Positions 51,105 through 60,318 are shown, counted from the stretch's first letter. The stretch: 64,000 nucleotides of DNA from Castellaniella hirudinis (GCF_042651965.1 NZ_JBHSDY010000005.1:372001-436000), one strand, 5' to 3'. Notes: generated by a model not told the origin, from the letters alone. A program made the numbers and translations.

Positions 51105-52022
51105 ATGAGCACGCATCAAGACATCCGGGTGGATACGCACCGGCGCTACCGCTATTCCGCCATCGATGAACGGCCGACCTATGAATGGCCCGGCGGCAAG
51201 CGGCTTGCGCTGCACCTCAGCCTGAATATCGAGCACTTCCGTTTCGGGGCCGGCATCGGCAACGACTACGCGGTGCCGCAGCCGGGGCTCAATGTCCGGA
51301 GCTATGGCTGGCGGGACTACGGCAACCGGGTCGGCGCCCCGAGATTGCTGGATCTGGCGGATGCTTACGATCTGCGCTACGGGCTCCTGGTGAATTCGGA
51401 CGTGTATGCCTATTGCCCGGGGCTGGTCGAACGTTTTTCCGCGCAAGGGCATGAGATCGTCGGCCATGGCCGCACCAATTCCGAGCGGCAGATCGACATG
51501 TCCGAGGAAGAAGAGATCGCGTGCATCCGGGAAGTGACCGAGACCCTGCGCGCGCGCGAGGGGGTGCCGCCTCGCGGCTGGCTTGCGCCGTACATCTGCC
51601 AGACGAGCCGGTCATTGGAGCTGCTCAAGGCGCAGGGATACGAGTACATGATGGACTGGCCGATCGATGATCAGCCGATCTGGTTCTCCACCCGGCATGG
51701 CCGCATCCTGTCCATCCCGTATTCCCACGACCTGAACGATTCCATCGAGTGCGTGTCGCGGCGCACGCCGTCGCAGACGTTTTGCGACAACCTCATCGAC
51801 CAGTTCGACGAGATGCTCGACGAGTCGCGCAGGCGGCCGCTCGTCATGTGCATCGTGCTGCACAGCTTCATCCTGGGGCAGCCTTACCGCCTGAGGCAGT
51901 TCCGCAGGGTCCTGGACCACATCGTCCGGCACCGCGACGACATCTGGATGGCGACGCCCGGACAGATCGCGGCGCATGTGAAGACCTTGCCTGCCGGTAC
52001 GGTGCCCGGGGATGACGCCTGA
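51105..52022 (+). CDS. Polysaccharide deacetylase family protein (PuuE/allantoinase-like)
   Basis: This 305-residue NodB-homology protein resembles the allantoinase-like PuuE group rather than cell-wall deacetylases: RYRYSAIDERPTYEWPGGKRLALHLSLNIEHF, LLVNSDVYAYCPGLVERFSAQGHEIVGHGRTNSE and GWLAPYICQTSRSLELL. In the usual NodB motif a D-D pair binds metal; here NSDVY has one Asp. It has no signal peptide. A role on cyclic ureides such as hydantoin-type rings fits the operon. Confidence 0.85.
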   Translation: MSTHQDIRVDTHRRYRYSAIDERPTYEWPGGKRLALHLSLNIEHFRFGAGIGNDYAVPQPGLNVRSYGWRDYGNRVGAPRLLDLADAYDLRYGLLVNSDVYAYCPGLVERFSAQGHEIVGHGRTNSERQIDMSEEEEIACIREVTETLRAREGVPPRGWLAPYICQTSRSLELLKAQGYEYMMDWPIDDQPIWFSTRHGRILSIPYSHDLNDSIECVSRRTPSQTFCDNLIDQFDEMLDESRRRPLVMCIVLHSFILGQPYRLRQFRRVLDHIVRHRDDIWMATPGQIAAHVKTLPAGTVPGDDA

Positions 52023-52034
52023 GGCGGATGGATC

Positions 52035-52781
52035 ATGAACGCATCTTCCAGCAGTGTCATGGAACCCACCGTGGGGGTGCTCGGCGGCATGGGGCCGCTG
52101 GCCGGCGCCACGCTCGCGCTGCGTATCGTCGAACTGACGCGGGCCGCGCGGGACCAGGAGCATATTGCCGTCGTCCTGGTCAACGATCCGCATGTGCCGG
52201 ACCGTTCGGCTGCCCGGACGGAGGGCGGCCAGAGCCCCTTGCCGGCCATGCTGCGCGGCGTGGAGACCCTGGTGAGCGCGGGGGTGGATTGCGTCGTCGT
52301 GCCGTGCAATACGGCGCATCTGTGGTTCGATCAATTGCAGGCTGCGTGCCCGAAGCCGATCCTGCACATCGTCGATTCGGTCATCCACGATCTGCGGCGC
52401 CAGGGTGTTTCGGGCGGCGAGATCGGCGTGCTGGGCACGCCCGCGACGCTGCGGCTCGGTCTGTACCAGGATCGCTTGGCCGCTTCCGGCTACCAGGCCC
52501 TCATCCCGGGTCAGGACGAAATCCAGTCGCTGCTCGTGCCGGCGATCGCGGCCGTCAAGGCCAACCGGATCGAGGACGCCTATCCGCTCGTCGTCCAGGC
52601 CATCGAATCGCTCGAACGGCGCGGCGCGCGGGCGATCGTGCTGGGGTGCACGGAATTGCCGCTGGCCGTACCCCACGATCGCAGGCCCGGCCTGGGCATC
52701 GTGCTGACGGATTCCATCGATGCGCTGGCGCTTCAGGCCATCGAGTGGGTCGGCCGGCGCATCGAAGCCTGCAGCGCCTGA
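52035..52781 (+). CDS. Aspartate/glutamate racemase family protein
   Basis: This 248-residue protein has the two catalytic cysteines of Asp/Glu racemases in VVPCNTAHLWF and VLGCTELPLAVP, and the N-terminal GVLGGMGPLAGATLALRIVELT and NDPHVPDRSAA pattern of RacD-type aspartate racemases (not hydantoin racemase-like). Together with the D-specific carbamoylase and hydantoinase it can interconvert D- and L-products. An in-frame ATG at 52059 is possible. Confidence 0.88.
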   Translation: MNASSSSVMEPTVGVLGGMGPLAGATLALRIVELTRAARDQEHIAVVLVNDPHVPDRSAARTEGGQSPLPAMLRGVETLVSAGVDCVVVPCNTAHLWFDQLQAACPKPILHIVDSVIHDLRRQGVSGGEIGVLGTPATLRLGLYQDRLAASGYQALIPGQDEIQSLLVPAIAAVKANRIEDAYPLVVQAIESLERRGARAIVLGCTELPLAVPHDRRPGLGIVLTDSIDALALQAIEWVGRRIEACSA

Positions 52782-52787
52782 GCCGGT

Positions 52788-53696
52788 TCAGTCAGTGACG
52801 GGCGGCTCCAGGCCGCGCTCGGCCAGCACGCTGTTGAACTCCTTGACGAAGGAGGTCGCTGCGGGCGACAGGGGTTCGGTGCGCAGGTAGACGAGATCGG
52901 CGACGATGTCGGGCGCGTCGGCCACCGGGATGACGGCAAAATCGGCCGTCGGCCAGGCTTGCAGCGAGAATTCGTCCACCAGCGCGATCCCCGCGCCTGC
53001 ATTGATCAGCGAGCAGGCGTTCTGCGGCGATCCCACCTCCATGGCGATCTTCAGGATTTCGTTCGACTGGGCGTACAGTTGCTCGATGCGGGCGCCAAAG
53101 GGCGTGTCGGGCGGGTACGTGATCAGCGGATAAGGCTGCAGGTCCCGGGGCGTGACGGACGCCCGGGCCGCCAGCGGATGCTGGCGCGGGCAGATGCACA
53201 GCAGGCGGCCCCGGGCGATCGGTGTCGCGGTCAGGCTGGGGTGGTCCACCTGCAGGATCGACACGCCCACCTGCGACTGGCGGCTCAGCAGGCGTTCCTT
53301 GAGCAGTTGATAGCTCAGGCAGTGGAAGTGCACGCGCACGTTCGGGTATTTGGCGCAGAAGCGGGCGATGGCCAGCGGCACCAGCGTTTGCCCGATGCTG
53401 GGACTGGTGACGATGCTGAGCATCCCCTGGCGCTGTTCCGCCAGTTCGTGGGTCAGGCGGTCGATCCGCTGCACGCCGCGGTAGACCAGTTCGATCTCGT
53501 GATAGAGGCGGCGGGCTTCTTCGGTGGGATGCAGGCGGCCCTTGATTCTTTCGAACAGCGGGAAGCTCAGCCGGCTTTCGGTATGGGACAGCACCCGGCT
53601 GACGGCGGGCGCCGAGACGTGCAGCAGGCGGGCCGCGTCGCTGACCGAGCCCGTGATCATGATGGCTCTGAAAACTTCGATCTGCCGCAGGTTCAT
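52788..53696 (-). CDS. LysR-family transcriptional regulator
   Basis: This 302-residue protein has the LysR helix-turn-helix (MNLRQIEVFRAIMITGSVSDAARLLHVSAPAVSRVL) and a LysR substrate-binding domain (90-300) similar to regulators of amino acid catabolism such as NocR/OccR-like proteins. It is convergent with the catabolic block, ending 6 bp after the racemase gene, and is the likely regulator of that operon. The much longer open frame to 54515 is not coding. Confidence 0.93.
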   Translation of the reverse strand: MNLRQIEVFRAIMITGSVSDAARLLHVSAPAVSRVLSHTESRLSFPLFERIKGRLHPTEEARRLYHEIELVYRGVQRIDRLTHELAEQRQGMLSIVTSPSIGQTLVPLAIARFCAKYPNVRVHFHCLSYQLLKERLLSRQSQVGVSILQVDHPSLTATPIARGRLLCICPRQHPLAARASVTPRDLQPYPLITYPPDTPFGARIEQLYAQSNEILKIAMEVGSPQNACSLINAGAGIALVDEFSLQAWPTADFAVIPVADAPDIVADLVYLRTEPLSPAATSFVKEFNSVLAERGLEPPVTD

Positions 53697-53785
53697 CCAT
53701 TCTCCATCATGGCCGTATCGATCAAGACGAGCATTATGACTTGGCGGCGGCCCGATTGCCCGGCTTCGGACCCGGCGGGCGGGTG

Positions 53786-54454
53786 TCAGGCCGCAGCGGG
53801 CAACGCCTCGCGCCGCTTCATGCTGCGGACGATCGCATTCAGGGCGACGCCGTACATCGGCACGAACAGCAGCAGGCTGACGGTCAGCTTGATGGCGTAG
53901 TCCACGGCGGCGATTTCCATCCAGTTGGCGGCCATGAAAGCGTTGTCGCTGCGCCAGAAGGCGATGCCGAAGAAGGCGATCGTATCCAGCGCCTGGCCGA
54001 GCACGGCGGACGCGGCCGGCGCCACCCACCACTGCACGTAGCCGCGCCGCATGCGGTCGAACACGTGCACGTCCAGCAACTGGCCCAGGACGTAGGCCGC
54101 GAAGCTGGCAAAGGCGATGCGGAATACGAAGGTGTTGAATTCGCCCAGCGCGGCCAGGCCGTTGAAGCCGCCTTCGTGGAACAGCACCGACACGATGTAG
54201 GAGACGATCAGCGCCGGAACCATGGCGCGCAGGATCACCCGGCGCGCCGGGGCCTTGCCGATCAGGCGCACAGTCAGGTCGGTCGCCAGGAAAATGAAGG
54301 GGAAGCTGAAGGCGCCCCAGGTGCTGTGGAAGCCGAGCAGCTCGATGGGCAACTGCACCAGATAGTTGCTGGCGATGATGACCAGGATGTGGAATGCGAC
54401 CAGCAGGGCAAGATAGGACGATGCCCGCGATGGCGGAACGGCGATGGATTTCAT
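53786..54454 (-). CDS. yhhQ: Queuosine precursor transporter
   Basis: This 222-residue inner-membrane protein of the YhhQ/VUT_1 family has six or so helices: SNYLVQLPIELLGFHSTWGAFSFPFIFLATDLTVRLIGK and GQLLDVHVFDRMRR are characteristic. It imports the 7-deazaguanine precursors of queuosine. ATG 54454 is five bases after AAAAAGG, which is the tail of a preQ1-I-like riboswitch (54457-54490), so translation is probably shut off when preQ1 is abundant. The in-frame ATG at 54490 is the first base of that RNA structure and not the start. Confidence 0.93.
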   Translation of the reverse strand: MKSIAVPPSRASSYLALLVAFHILVIIASNYLVQLPIELLGFHSTWGAFSFPFIFLATDLTVRLIGKAPARRVILRAMVPALIVSYIVSVLFHEGGFNGLAALGEFNTFVFRIAFASFAAYVLGQLLDVHVFDRMRRGYVQWWVAPAASAVLGQALDTIAFFGIAFWRSDNAFMAANWMEIAAVDYAIKLTVSLLLFVPMYGVALNAIVRSMKRREALPAAA

Positions 54455-54456
54455 GT

Positions 54457-54490
54457 GGACCTTTTTGCTGGATGGGGTGAGGGAACCCAT
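54457..54490 (-). promoter_or_regulatory. preQ1-I-like riboswitch over the yhhQ ribosome binding site
   Basis: On the minus strand, P1 is ATGGG (54490-54486) paired with CCCAT, the hairpin loop begins with TTCCC and ends with CAC, and the A-rich tail CCAGCAAAAAGG holds the ribosome binding site. The loop CC can pair with the tail GG to form the pseudoknot. Size (34 nt), the GGTTC and CACCC stretches and the A-rich tail fit the preQ1-I class, and yhhQ is a common target. Confidence 0.7.
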
Positions 54491-54634
54491 GGATGGCGGT
54501 GCTGCAGGGGGGCATTATAACGCTGATCCGGCTCCGCCCGTCCGGCGGCAGGCGGTCCGGACAACGTCCTGAAACAGGGTCGATGGCAAGGTAAACTATT
54601 TGCCTGGGTCTTCCGAGCCCGCAAGGAGAAAGAT

Positions 54635-55663
54635 TTGTCTTCCGTGACGCACCAGCCCGTCGACGCGCCGCTCACGCAGGCGGCCATGTATCTGGTCCTG
54701 ACCATCAATCCCGGATCCGAGCCCCTGGATGCCGTGCGCTCGCTCTGCGCGGACTTGCCCGGGCTGCTGCGCTCGGTCGGATTCCGCGACCTCGACGGCC
54801 GCCTGTCCTGCATCATGGGCTTCGGCTCCAGCGCCTGGGATCGTCTGTTCGGTTCGCCCCGGCCCAAAGAACTGCATCCCTTCAAGGAAATCCAGGGCGT
54901 GCACCATGCGGTTTCCACGCCGGGCGACATCCTGCTGCACATCCGCGCCACGCGCATGGACCTGTGCTTCGAACTGGCCACCCAGGTGACGACGCGGCTG
55001 GGTGACGCGGCGGCCGTCGTGGACGAGGTTCACGGCTTCAAGTATTTCGACGCCCGTGACCTGATCGGTTTCGTGGACGGCACGGAGAATCCCGACGGCC
55101 CCGACGCGGTCGCCGCCACGGTCATCGGCGACGAGGACGGCGATTTCGTCGGCGGCAGCTACGTGATCGTGCAAAAGTACCTGCATGACCTGGCCGGCTG
55201 GAACGCGCTGCCGGTGGAAATGCAGGAACGGATCATCGGCCGCACCAAGCAGACCAACATCGAACTGGCCGACGACGTCAAGCCCAGTTGGGCCCACAAC
55301 GCGCTGACCGTGATCGAGGAAGACGGCGAGGAACTGGACATCGTGCGCGGCAACATGCCTTTCGGCGACGTGGGCAAGGGTGAATTCGGCACCTATTTCA
55401 TCGGCTACGCCAGATCCCCGAGCCGCATCGAACGGATGCTGGAAAACATGTTCATCGGGCGTCCGCCGGGCAACTACGACCGGCTGCTGGATTTCAGCCG
55501 CGCCGTCACGGGTTCGCTGTTCTTCGTTCCCTCGGCCGGCTTCCTCGAAAACGCGCCCGATTTCGGGGCGCCGCAAACTCCTGACACATCCTCGCCGGGC
55601 GCCGGCGCGCCCGACGGCTCGCTGGGCATCGGCTCACTCAAAGGAGAATCCTCGCATGAATAA
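54635..55663 (+). CDS. DyP-type heme peroxidase, encapsulin cargo
   Basis: This 342-residue peroxidase has the GxxDG motif in GFVDGTENP (Asp148), the proximal His221 (SWAHNALTV) and the distal Arg239 (VRGNMPFGD). After a flexible Pro/Ala/Gly linker the C-terminus is DGSLGIGSLKG (327-337), the targeting peptide that docks cargo inside family 1 encapsulin shells. The start is TTG 54635, seven bases after AAGGAG. The stop overlaps the encapsulin gene by 8 bp, so the cargo and shell are co-translated. Confidence 0.95.
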   Translation: MSSVTHQPVDAPLTQAAMYLVLTINPGSEPLDAVRSLCADLPGLLRSVGFRDLDGRLSCIMGFGSSAWDRLFGSPRPKELHPFKEIQGVHHAVSTPGDILLHIRATRMDLCFELATQVTTRLGDAAAVVDEVHGFKYFDARDLIGFVDGTENPDGPDAVAATVIGDEDGDFVGGSYVIVQKYLHDLAGWNALPVEMQERIIGRTKQTNIELADDVKPSWAHNALTVIEEDGEELDIVRGNMPFGDVGKGEFGTYFIGYARSPSRIERMLENMFIGRPPGNYDRLLDFSRAVTGSLFFVPSAGFLENAPDFGAPQTPDTSSPGAGAPDGSLGIGSLKGESSHE

Positions 55664-56465
55664 CCTGCATCGTGAATTGGCGCCGATCTCGGATGCGGCG
55701 TGGGCCCAGATCGAAGAAGAGGCCTCCCGGACGCTCAAGCGCTACCTGGCCGCGCGTCGCGTCGTGGACGTCGTCGAGCCGCAAGGGGCCGCCCTGGCCG
55801 CCGTCGGCACCGGCCATCTCAAGGCCATCGAGGCGCCGGACGCCGGCGTCCTGGCCGGACAGCACCAGGTCCAGTCCCTGGTGGAACTGCGCGTGCCGTT
55901 CGAACTGTCGCGCCAGGCGCTCGACGGCGTCGAGCGCGGTTCCGACGATCCCGACCTGCAGCCGCTCAAGGACGCCGCGCGCAAGATTGCCTATGCGGAA
56001 GATCGGGCCGTGTTCGACGGCTACGCGGCGGCGGGCATCCAGGGCATCCGCCCGGGCGCCGACAACCCGGCGGCGAAGCTGCCGGCCGACATCAAGCGCT
56101 ATCCGGCCATCGTGGCGCAGGCCCTGAGCCAGTTGCGCCTGGCGGGCGTCAACGGCCCGTACGTCCTGGTCCTCGGCGAAAAGGCCTACGCCGCCGTCAG
56201 CGGCGCCAGCGACGAAGGCTACCCGCTGCTCAAGCATATCCGGCCGCTGCTGGACGGCGACATCGTCTGGGCGCCGGGCATCGAGGGCGGCGTGCTGCTC
56301 AGCACCCGCGGCGGGGACTTTTCCCTGCATCTCGGCCAGGATGTCTCGATCGGCTATCTGTCGCACACGGACAGCGTCGTGCGCCTGTACCTGCAGGAAA
56401 GTTTCACGTTCCGGCTGCTGGCGCCCGAGGCCGCCGTGGCCCTGACGCCATCCCCCACGAAATGA
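55656..56465 (+). CDS. Family 1 encapsulin shell protein
   Basis: This 269-residue HK97-fold protein has MNNLHRELAPISDAAWAQIEEEASRTLKRYLAARRVVDV and the family signature DRAVFDGYAAAGIQGI plus GYLSHTDSVVRLYLQESFTFRLL near the end. Shells of this size assemble as T=1 60-mers about 24 nm wide. It follows the DyP gene with a strong AAGGAGAATCC and is the compartment for that peroxidase. Confidence 0.96.
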   Translation: MNNLHRELAPISDAAWAQIEEEASRTLKRYLAARRVVDVVEPQGAALAAVGTGHLKAIEAPDAGVLAGQHQVQSLVELRVPFELSRQALDGVERGSDDPDLQPLKDAARKIAYAEDRAVFDGYAAAGIQGIRPGADNPAAKLPADIKRYPAIVAQALSQLRLAGVNGPYVLVLGEKAYAAVSGASDEGYPLLKHIRPLLDGDIVWAPGIEGGVLLSTRGGDFSLHLGQDVSIGYLSHTDSVVRLYLQESFTFRLLAPEAAVALTPSPTK

Positions 56466-56572
56466 GGACCGGGGGCCGGCGCGGCCCGGCCCCGGCCCGG
56501 AAACCGGGCGCCTGGCGGCCGCGCGCGCTGTGGTAATCTGGATTTTGTCGTGATGCGCTTGCGGGGCTGATC

Positions 56573-57475
56573 ATGCAGGATCCGTACCAGGTACTCGGCG
56601 TGGTGCGAACCGCGTCGCTCGACGAGATCAAGAAGGCCTATCGAGGCCTGGCCAAGAGACTGCATCCGGACCTGAACCCGGGCGACAAGGCGGCCGAAGA
56701 AAAATTCAAGGACGTCTCCGTGGCCTACGGGCTGCTCGGCGATCCAGAAAAACGCAAACGCTTCGATGCGGGCGAGATCGACGCCGGCGGCGTGGAACAG
56801 CCCAAGCGCCGGTTCTACCGCGACTTCGCCGCGGACAATCACGGAAATCCTTACACCAGCGACGCGGGCTACGCGGATTTCGCGGACAACGACGTGTTCG
56901 CCGAAATCCTGCGCCGCGGGCGCGAGGCCCGCGCCAACCAGCGCGGCGAGGACCTGCGCTACGGCCTGTCCATCCGCTTCGTCGAGTCCGTGACGGGGAC
57001 GGAAAAGCGGATCACGCTGCCCGACGGCGGCACGCTGGACGTCACGATCCCTCCCGGCATGCTCGATGGCCAGATGCTGCGGCTGAAGAGCAAGGGCGCG
57101 CCCGGACGGGGCGCCGGCGGGCCGGGCGATGCGCTGATCCAGATCGAAGTGCTGCCCGATCCGCGCTTCAGGCTGGATGGCGTCAACGTCATCGTGGAAT
57201 TGCCGGTCTCGTTGTCCGAGGCGGTCCTGGGCGGCGAGGTTCGGGTCCCGACCCCGACAGGCGACGTGATGCTGACGATTCCGGGGCATTCCAACAGCGG
57301 CACCACGCTGCGCCTGAAGGGCAAGGGCGCGCCGCGCCGCGAAGGGGGATTCGGGGACGAACTCGTCAAGCTGAAGATCGTGCTGCCGAAGTCGCCCGAT
57401 CCCGATCTCGACGCGTTCGTTTCCCAGTGGGAAAAGGGCAAGGCCCACGATCCGCGCGGAGGTGAATCATCATGA
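56573..57475 (+). CDS. cbpA: CbpA-type DnaJ co-chaperone
   Basis: This 300-residue protein has a J domain (4-68) with HPD at 31-33, a G/F-poor linker and two C-terminal substrate-binding domains (GTLDVTIPPGMLDGQMLRLKSKG and GDVMLTIPGHSNSGTTLRLKGKG). It lacks the zinc-finger of DnaJ, as CbpA does. It works with DnaK. The stop overlaps the cbpM start (ATGA at 57472). Confidence 0.95.
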   Translation: MQDPYQVLGVVRTASLDEIKKAYRGLAKRLHPDLNPGDKAAEEKFKDVSVAYGLLGDPEKRKRFDAGEIDAGGVEQPKRRFYRDFAADNHGNPYTSDAGYADFADNDVFAEILRRGREARANQRGEDLRYGLSIRFVESVTGTEKRITLPDGGTLDVTIPPGMLDGQMLRLKSKGAPGRGAGGPGDALIQIEVLPDPRFRLDGVNVIVELPVSLSEAVLGGEVRVPTPTGDVMLTIPGHSNSGTTLRLKGKGAPRREGGFGDELVKLKIVLPKSPDPDLDAFVSQWEKGKAHDPRGGESS

Positions 57476-57747
57476 TCATGACCAAGCAGGAATTCCTGAT
57501 CAGTGCGAATCTTCGGGAGCAGACCCTGGAGTTCTGGCTGGAGCAGCGGTGGCTCATTCCGGACGAAACCGTTCCCGAGGTCCGGTTCTCGGAATGCGCG
57601 ATCGCCCGGGCGGGCCTGATCCAGGATCTGCAGCGGGATTTCGGCGTCAACGACGCAGGCATCGAACTCATCCTGCACCTGATGGACCAGCTCCATGGCA
57701 CGCGGCAGGCGCTGAGCCTGCTGCGCGAGTCGCCGCGATTCAAGTGA
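57472..57747 (+). CDS. cbpM: Chaperone modulator CbpM
   Basis: This 91-residue MerR-like small protein (EFLISANLREQTLEFWLEQRWLIPD, VRFSECAIARAGLIQDLQRDFGVNDAGIELILHLMDQLH) inhibits CbpA by binding its J domain. The start overlaps cbpA. The 3' end overlaps the convergent molybdoenzyme gene by 8 bp. Confidence 0.93.
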   Translation: MIMTKQEFLISANLREQTLEFWLEQRWLIPDETVPEVRFSECAIARAGLIQDLQRDFGVNDAGIELILHLMDQLHGTRQALSLLRESPRFK

Positions 57748-60022
57748 CGCGTGCCGCGGCCCGGTGGATCCGCACCGGGATGGACTTGTAGGAAGGCGTG
57801 CCGCATTCCTTGTCGATGTAGTCCAGCGGGACCAGCACGTTGGCTTCGGGATAGTAGGCGGCCACCGAGCCGCGCGCGATGTTGTATTCGATCGCGGTGA
57901 TGTTCTCCAGACGCAGCCTGCGAGACGACGAAACCGTTTCGATGTCCACCAGATCGCCATGGGCCAGACCGTGGGCGGCCAGGTCCCCGGCATTCATGAA
58001 CAGCACGTCGCGCCGGCCGAACACGCCCCGGTAGCGATCGTCCATGCCGTAGATCGTGGTGTTGTATTGGTCGTGGCTGCGGATCGTCACGAGCCGCAGC
58101 ACGTCGTCCGGCCAGGGCTCGTAGCGTTCGCGCACGCCCGGAAAGACGGAGAACATGGCTTTTCCGCTGGGGGTGTTCCAGGTGCGCTCGGTCGCCGGCA
58201 GCGGCATGCGGAAACCGCCGGGCACGCGGATGCGCCGGTTGTAGTCGTCGAAGCCCGGAATCGTGCGTTCGATCAGGTCGCGGATGCGGTCGTAGTCGTC
58301 GATCAGTTCCAGCCAGTTCACCTTGCTGGCCGGCAGCGTCGCGCGGGCCATGCCGGCGACGATGGCCGCTTCCGAACGCAGGAACTCCGATGCCGGCTTG
58401 AGCTTGCCGGCCGAGGCGTGGACCATGGACATGGAGTCCTCGACCGTGACCGATTGCGGGCCGCCGGCCTGCAGGTCGATCTCGGTGCGGCCCAGCACCG
58501 GCAGCAGGTAGGTTTCCTCGCCCACCAGCAGGTGCGAGCGGTTCAGTTTCGTGCCCAGGTGCACGCTCAGCCGCAGGCGCTTCATCGCCGTGAAGCACTG
58601 TTCGGGATCGGGCATCGCCACCGCCAGGTTGCCGCCCAGGCAGATCAGCGCCTTGGTCGTGCCCCGAACCATGGCCTGCATCGCCTGGACCGCGTCGTGG
58701 CCGCGTTCCCGGGGCGGCGTGAAGCCGAAGACTTCCTCTAGGCGGCGCAGGAAGTCCGCACCGGGTTTCTCCGTGATGCCGACCGTGCGGTTGCCCTGCA
58801 CGTTCGAATGGCCGCGCAGCGGGCAGATGCCGGCGCCGGGCTTGCCGATGTTGCCCCGCAGGAGCAGCAGGTCGGCGATCAGCTTGACGTTGGCGGTGCC
58901 CGTGTTGTGCTGCGTGATCCCCATGCCGTAGGTCACGATGGCCGCCGTCGATTTCGCATAGGCCCGGGCGACCTGTTCCAGGTCCACGCGCTTCAGGCCG
59001 CTTTCCCGTTCGATGTCCGGCCAGCCGGTCGCGGCCAGGTCGGCGGCCAGCGCGCCGAAGCCGAGCGTGTGTTCCGCGATGAACGCATGGTCCAGCGCAT
59101 CGCCGTCCCGGGCGTCCAGCGCCAGGAGCGCCTTCATGATGCCCTTGAGCGCCGCCACGTCGCCGCCGGCCTTGACCTGGTAGTAGGACGAGGCGATGTC
59201 GGTGGAGCCGTAGGTGGCCATCTCCGCGACGTTCTGCGGATCGGCGAAGCGCTCCAGCGCCCGCTCGCGCAGGGGGTTGAAGACGATGATCGGCACCTTG
59301 CGGCGCGCCACCTCGTGCAGCGTGCCCATCATGCGCGGGTGGTTGGTGCCCGGGTTGTGCCCGATCGAGATCACGAAATCGGTGAGATCGAAGTCGTCCA
59401 GGGAAACCGTGCCCTTGCCGATGCCGATCGATTGCGGCAGGCCGACGCTGGTCGCCTCGTGGCACATGTTCGAGCAGTCGGGAAAGTTGTTCGTCCCCAG
59501 TTCCCGCGCGAAGAGCTGGAACAGGTAGGCCGCCTCGTTCGAGGCGCGTCCCGAGGTGTAGAACTCGACCTCGTCGGGGGACTCCAGGCCGCGCAGCGTT
59601 TCGCCGATGCGCGCGAAGGCCGTCTCCCAGGCGATCGGCTGGAACGTGTCCGTCGCGGCGTCGTAGGCCATCGGGTGCGTCAGGCGGCCGAAGTTCTCGA
59701 GATCGAAATCGGGCAGCTCCAGCAGCGAGGACACCGTGTGCTGCTGGAAGAACTCGGGCGTCACGCGCTTGCTCGTGGCCTCCCAGGTCACGGCCTTGGC
59801 GCCGTTCTCGCAGAACTGGAAAGTCGAGCGATGTTCCTTGTCGGGCCAGGCGCAACCCGGGCAATCGAAGCCCGCGGGCTGGTTGGTGCGCAACAGCAGG
59901 CCCGGAGCCTCGACGACGTCCATCTGCCGGCGCACGGCCTGGGCGGTGGCCTTCAGGGCGCCCCAGCCGCCCGCCGGGCCGTCATAGGGGCGGACTCCGG
60001 GCACCTTGTTTCGTTGAGACAT
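57740..60022 (-). CDS. FdhF/YdeP-type molybdopterin oxidoreductase
   Basis: This 760-residue protein has CPGC in GFDCPGCAWPDKEH and a bis-MGD binding domain (NPGTNHPRMMGTLHEV, SIGIGKGT, HDQYNTTIYGMDDRYRG) like the YdeP proteins implicated in acid resistance. The usual N-terminal four-cysteine cluster motif is incomplete (two Cys seen), in line with YdeP-type members. The electron partner and substrate are unknown and no fdhD or accessory gene is next to it. It is convergent with cbpM. Confidence 0.92.
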   Translation of the reverse strand: MSQRNKVPGVRPYDGPAGGWGALKATAQAVRRQMDVVEAPGLLLRTNQPAGFDCPGCAWPDKEHRSTFQFCENGAKAVTWEATSKRVTPEFFQQHTVSSLLELPDFDLENFGRLTHPMAYDAATDTFQPIAWETAFARIGETLRGLESPDEVEFYTSGRASNEAAYLFQLFARELGTNNFPDCSNMCHEATSVGLPQSIGIGKGTVSLDDFDLTDFVISIGHNPGTNHPRMMGTLHEVARRKVPIIVFNPLRERALERFADPQNVAEMATYGSTDIASSYYQVKAGGDVAALKGIMKALLALDARDGDALDHAFIAEHTLGFGALAADLAATGWPDIERESGLKRVDLEQVARAYAKSTAAIVTYGMGITQHNTGTANVKLIADLLLLRGNIGKPGAGICPLRGHSNVQGNRTVGITEKPGADFLRRLEEVFGFTPPRERGHDAVQAMQAMVRGTTKALICLGGNLAVAMPDPEQCFTAMKRLRLSVHLGTKLNRSHLLVGEETYLLPVLGRTEIDLQAGGPQSVTVEDSMSMVHASAGKLKPASEFLRSEAAIVAGMARATLPASKVNWLELIDDYDRIRDLIERTIPGFDDYNRRIRVPGGFRMPLPATERTWNTPSGKAMFSVFPGVRERYEPWPDDVLRLVTIRSHDQYNTTIYGMDDRYRGVFGRRDVLFMNAGDLAAHGLAHGDLVDIETVSSSRRLRLENITAIEYNIARGSVAAYYPEANVLVPLDYIDKECGTPSYKSIPVRIHRAAARVT

Positions 60023-60096
60023 AAACCACCTCCATGGACAGTTTACGCCTCGATATAGGGCCGTGGATCACCGGCCTTCCCCGGATGTGAACAGGC

Positions 60097-60318
60097 CTAG
60101 TCCACTTCCTCGATCCGCTTGATCTCGGATTTGTTGACCTTCACGTCGCGGCCGCCCTTTTGGTAGGTGACGAAGCCGTCGTCCGTGTCCGTGACCGGCG
60201 CATCAGCGGTGTAGTCGACCTGGCCGTCACGCGTGCTCACGGTGGACGGCGTCGAGCAGGCGGCCAGGATGCTGCCGCTCGCGAGGATGGCAAGGAATGC
60301 GGATAGGGTCTTGAACAT
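60097..60318 (-). CDS. YgdI/YgdR-type small lipoprotein
   Basis: This 73-residue protein has lipobox ILAACSTP (Cys21) after a short signal sequence and a C-terminal GFVTYQKGGRDVKVNKSEIKRIEEV typical of the DUF903 (YgdI/YgdR) lipoproteins. The function is unknown. The ribosome binding site AGGAGGCGC precedes ATG 60318. Confidence 0.88.
   Translation of the reverse strand: MFKTLSAFLAILASGSILAACSTPSTVSTRDGQVDYTADAPVTDTDDGFVTYQKGGRDVKVNKSEIKRIEEVD

Noticed and set aside
52788..54515. A long frame that would fuse the LysR regulator with upstream sequence (575 codons)
   Set aside because: The LysR helix-turn-helix starts at 53696 with a normal N-terminus; the extension runs antisense-like through yhhQ in another frame.
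57366..59864. An 832-codon minus-strand open frame overlapping the molybdoenzyme gene
   Set aside because: It is out of frame with the FdhF/YdeP-type protein that occupies 57740-60022 and is arginine/proline-rich.
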